In this document: positions 6,582 through 7,390 of the stretch, piece after piece
Numbering within the stretch: position 1 is the stretch's first letter
Layout: every line of letters begins with the position of its first letter
DNA from: Candidatus Nitrosopumilus sp.
Lineage (GTDB): Archaea; Thermoproteota; Nitrososphaeria; Nitrososphaerales; Nitrosopumilaceae
NCBI GenBank assembly: GCA_018657375.1
Contig: JABHXI010000158.1
Location: 1-7,390 of the forward strand
Reading direction: 5' to 3'
DNA: 7,390 nt
Position numbers and translations under genes: made by a program
Notes under the pieces: generated by a model
What the model was told of the DNA's origin: nothing
The model's input: the letters and a program-made list of their open reading frames with translations, nothing else
Databases searched by the model: none

Positions 6582-6590
6582 TTTTTTAAA
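6582..6590 (-). promoter_or_regulatory. Possible TATA-like box of sepF
   Basis: On the minus strand TTTAAAAAA occurs in the 61-bp gap upstream of sepF and predicts transcription from about 6560, a leader of around 20 nt. The region is so AT-rich that the match is weak. On the plus strand the same bases form two T6 runs (6582-6587 and 6591-6596) that could stop transcripts running past fttA. No gene is seen in 6540-6600. Confidence 0.3.
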
Positions 6591-6600
6591 TTTTTTACGC

Positions 6601-7390
6601 CTACATTCTAAATTTAAGATAAGATTGCTCTTCTGCACACTCTACACTAATTTCATCTTCTGAATCACCATTTTTAATAGAAATAATATTTTTTTCAGTT
6701 TTTGGTGCATCTGAATATCTTAAAGTTACAGATGATCCAAAGTTTACATGCAATTTTGCATTCTTACCACGTAAAATTGAAATTGGTCCTACGTAATCTT
6801 TAGCTTCAAGTAAAATATCTCCAGGTAATGCTAATGCTTTAATCATTTCATTTTCATCTTTGTTTCTTCCAATGACAAATTTTGTTTCCTCATCTAATCT
6901 AAAGTGTCTTCCAATTTTTAACAAATCAATCTCATTAATTGTTGGAGTTTCTATATGATCAAACAAATCTTTAGCTTTAACTCCAAATTGTGGTTCAGTT
7001 AACAAACAACCTCCACCTGCATTTGGTGGATTTTCAATACCGTATTCTTTAGCCATTTGCATTTGAATTTTTCTTTGTCTTCCTTTAATCATTCCGAGAT
7101 TTTCTCTTTTAATTAAACCACTTTTTTCAGCATCTGTCGGTGGTAATAATCCTGCAGATAATGGTCTGACAATTTTTCCAGTCAAATTTGATTCTTTTTC
7201 AATAATGTTTAATGATGGTGCATGTTGACTCATTGGACGTTGACCCAACACTTCACCTGAAATAATAAATTCTGCACCGATCTCTTCCATGTGTTTTTTT
7301 GCAGCATCAAACATCATTGTTCTACAATCCACACATGGATTAAATCCTGCACCAATTCCGTGCTTTGGATGTTTTAACATCTCAATGTAT
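6601..7390 (-). CDS. MnmA/TrmU-like tRNA 2-thiolation protein, C-terminal part (cut by window edge)
   Basis: The frame stays open through the last base, so the 5' part lies outside; the internal ATG at 7378-7380 is not the start. The family is a PP-loop ATPase related to MnmA/TrmU and ThiI, annotated as tRNA thiouridine synthase or 'tRNA methyltransferase-like'. The expected N-terminal SGGxDS ATP loop is not in the window. Numbered from the Met at 7380, visible features are GFNPCVDCRTMMFDAA at 12-27 with Cys16 and Cys19, matching the NPCxxC of MnmA that carries its first catalytic cysteine; SGEVLGQRPMSQ at 41-52; VRPLSAGLLPPT at 71-82; the basic stretch KGRQRKIQMQMA at 99-110; GGGCLLTEP at 122-130 with Cys125, a candidate second catalytic cysteine; and GRHFRL and VIGRNKDEN in the following domain. 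The C-terminal 100 residues form a beta-rich region and an acidic tail. The precise tRNA target is unknown. sepF follows 61 bp downstream. Confidence 0.8.
   Translation of the reverse strand, partial: YIEMLKHPKHGIGAGFNPCVDCRTMMFDAAKKHMEEIGAEFIISGEVLGQRPMSQHAPSLNIIEKESNLTGKIVRPLSAGLLPPTDAEKSGLIKRENLGMIKGRQRKIQMQMAKEYGIENPPNAGGGCLLTEPQFGVKAKDLFDHIETPTINEIDLLKIGRHFRLDEETKFVIGRNKDENEMIKALALPGDILLEAKDYVGPISILRGKNAKLHVNFGSSVTLRYSDAPKTEKNIISIKNGDSEDEISVECAEEQSYLKFRM

Noticed and set aside
6454..6663. Plus-strand frame spanning the sepF start and the 3' end of the MnmA-like gene
   Set aside because: It is antisense to two supported genes; its Phe/Leu-rich product reflects T-rich DNA rather than a membrane protein with supporting signals.
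1..7390. tRNA, rRNA, CRISPR, insertion sequence or defence island
   Set aside because: No cloverleaf, regular spaced repeats, transposase, integrase or toxin-antitoxin features were seen, and all the sequence is accounted for by core genes with short gaps.

Overview
This window reads as ordinary core chromosome of a marine ammonia-oxidising archaeon (Nitrososphaeria/Thaumarchaeota, most likely Nitrosopumilales and close to Nitrosopumilus). The lineage call rests on recognised protein families, not on a database search. The window is AT-rich. It encodes archaeal-type NadM, sn-glycerol-1-phosphate dehydrogenase (the committing step of archaeal ether lipids), a 20S proteasome beta subunit, the KH/beta-CASP termination nuclease aCPSF1/FttA and a long-type archaeal FKBP. 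Genes are packed tightly, TATA-like boxes sit just upstream of starts, and several starts appear to be TTG.

Layout, left to right. Positions 1-71 are an AT-rich leader with a TATA-like box that would give a nearly leaderless nadM mRNA. A rightward run follows: nadM (72-566), a class V aminotransferase (606-1763) and an FKBP-type prolyl isomerase (1810-2547), the last two each with their own TATA-like box in a gap of about 40 bp. FKBP meets the leftward egsA (3613-2549) tail to tail with one base between the stop codons; a hairpin and T tracts on both strands there look like overlapping terminators. egsA and the rightward psmB (preferred start 3689) diverge from a short region with one TATA-like core usable in both directions. 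psmB runs directly into fttA (preferred start 4329, to 6269). fttA overlaps the end of a leftward sepF-like gene (6539-6261) by 9 bp. Upstream of sepF on the same strand is the 3' part of an MnmA-like tRNA thiolation gene, cut by the window edge (6601-7390).

The genes belong to different core processes: NAD synthesis, amino acid/glyoxylate metabolism, protein folding, membrane lipid synthesis, protein degradation, transcription termination/RNA processing, a division-associated protein and tRNA modification. The psmB-fttA pair is the clearest co-transcribed unit.

I see no mobile element, CRISPR array, RNA gene, integration scar or defence cassette, and no convincing new multi-gene system. The points worth a second look are the compact convergent ends (one belonging to the termination factor gene), a probable Asp-to-Asn change in the proteasome active-site network, a short SepF-like protein with no visible membrane anchor, the TTG start usage, and an aminotransferase of uncertain substrate that could fill a serine-pathway step.
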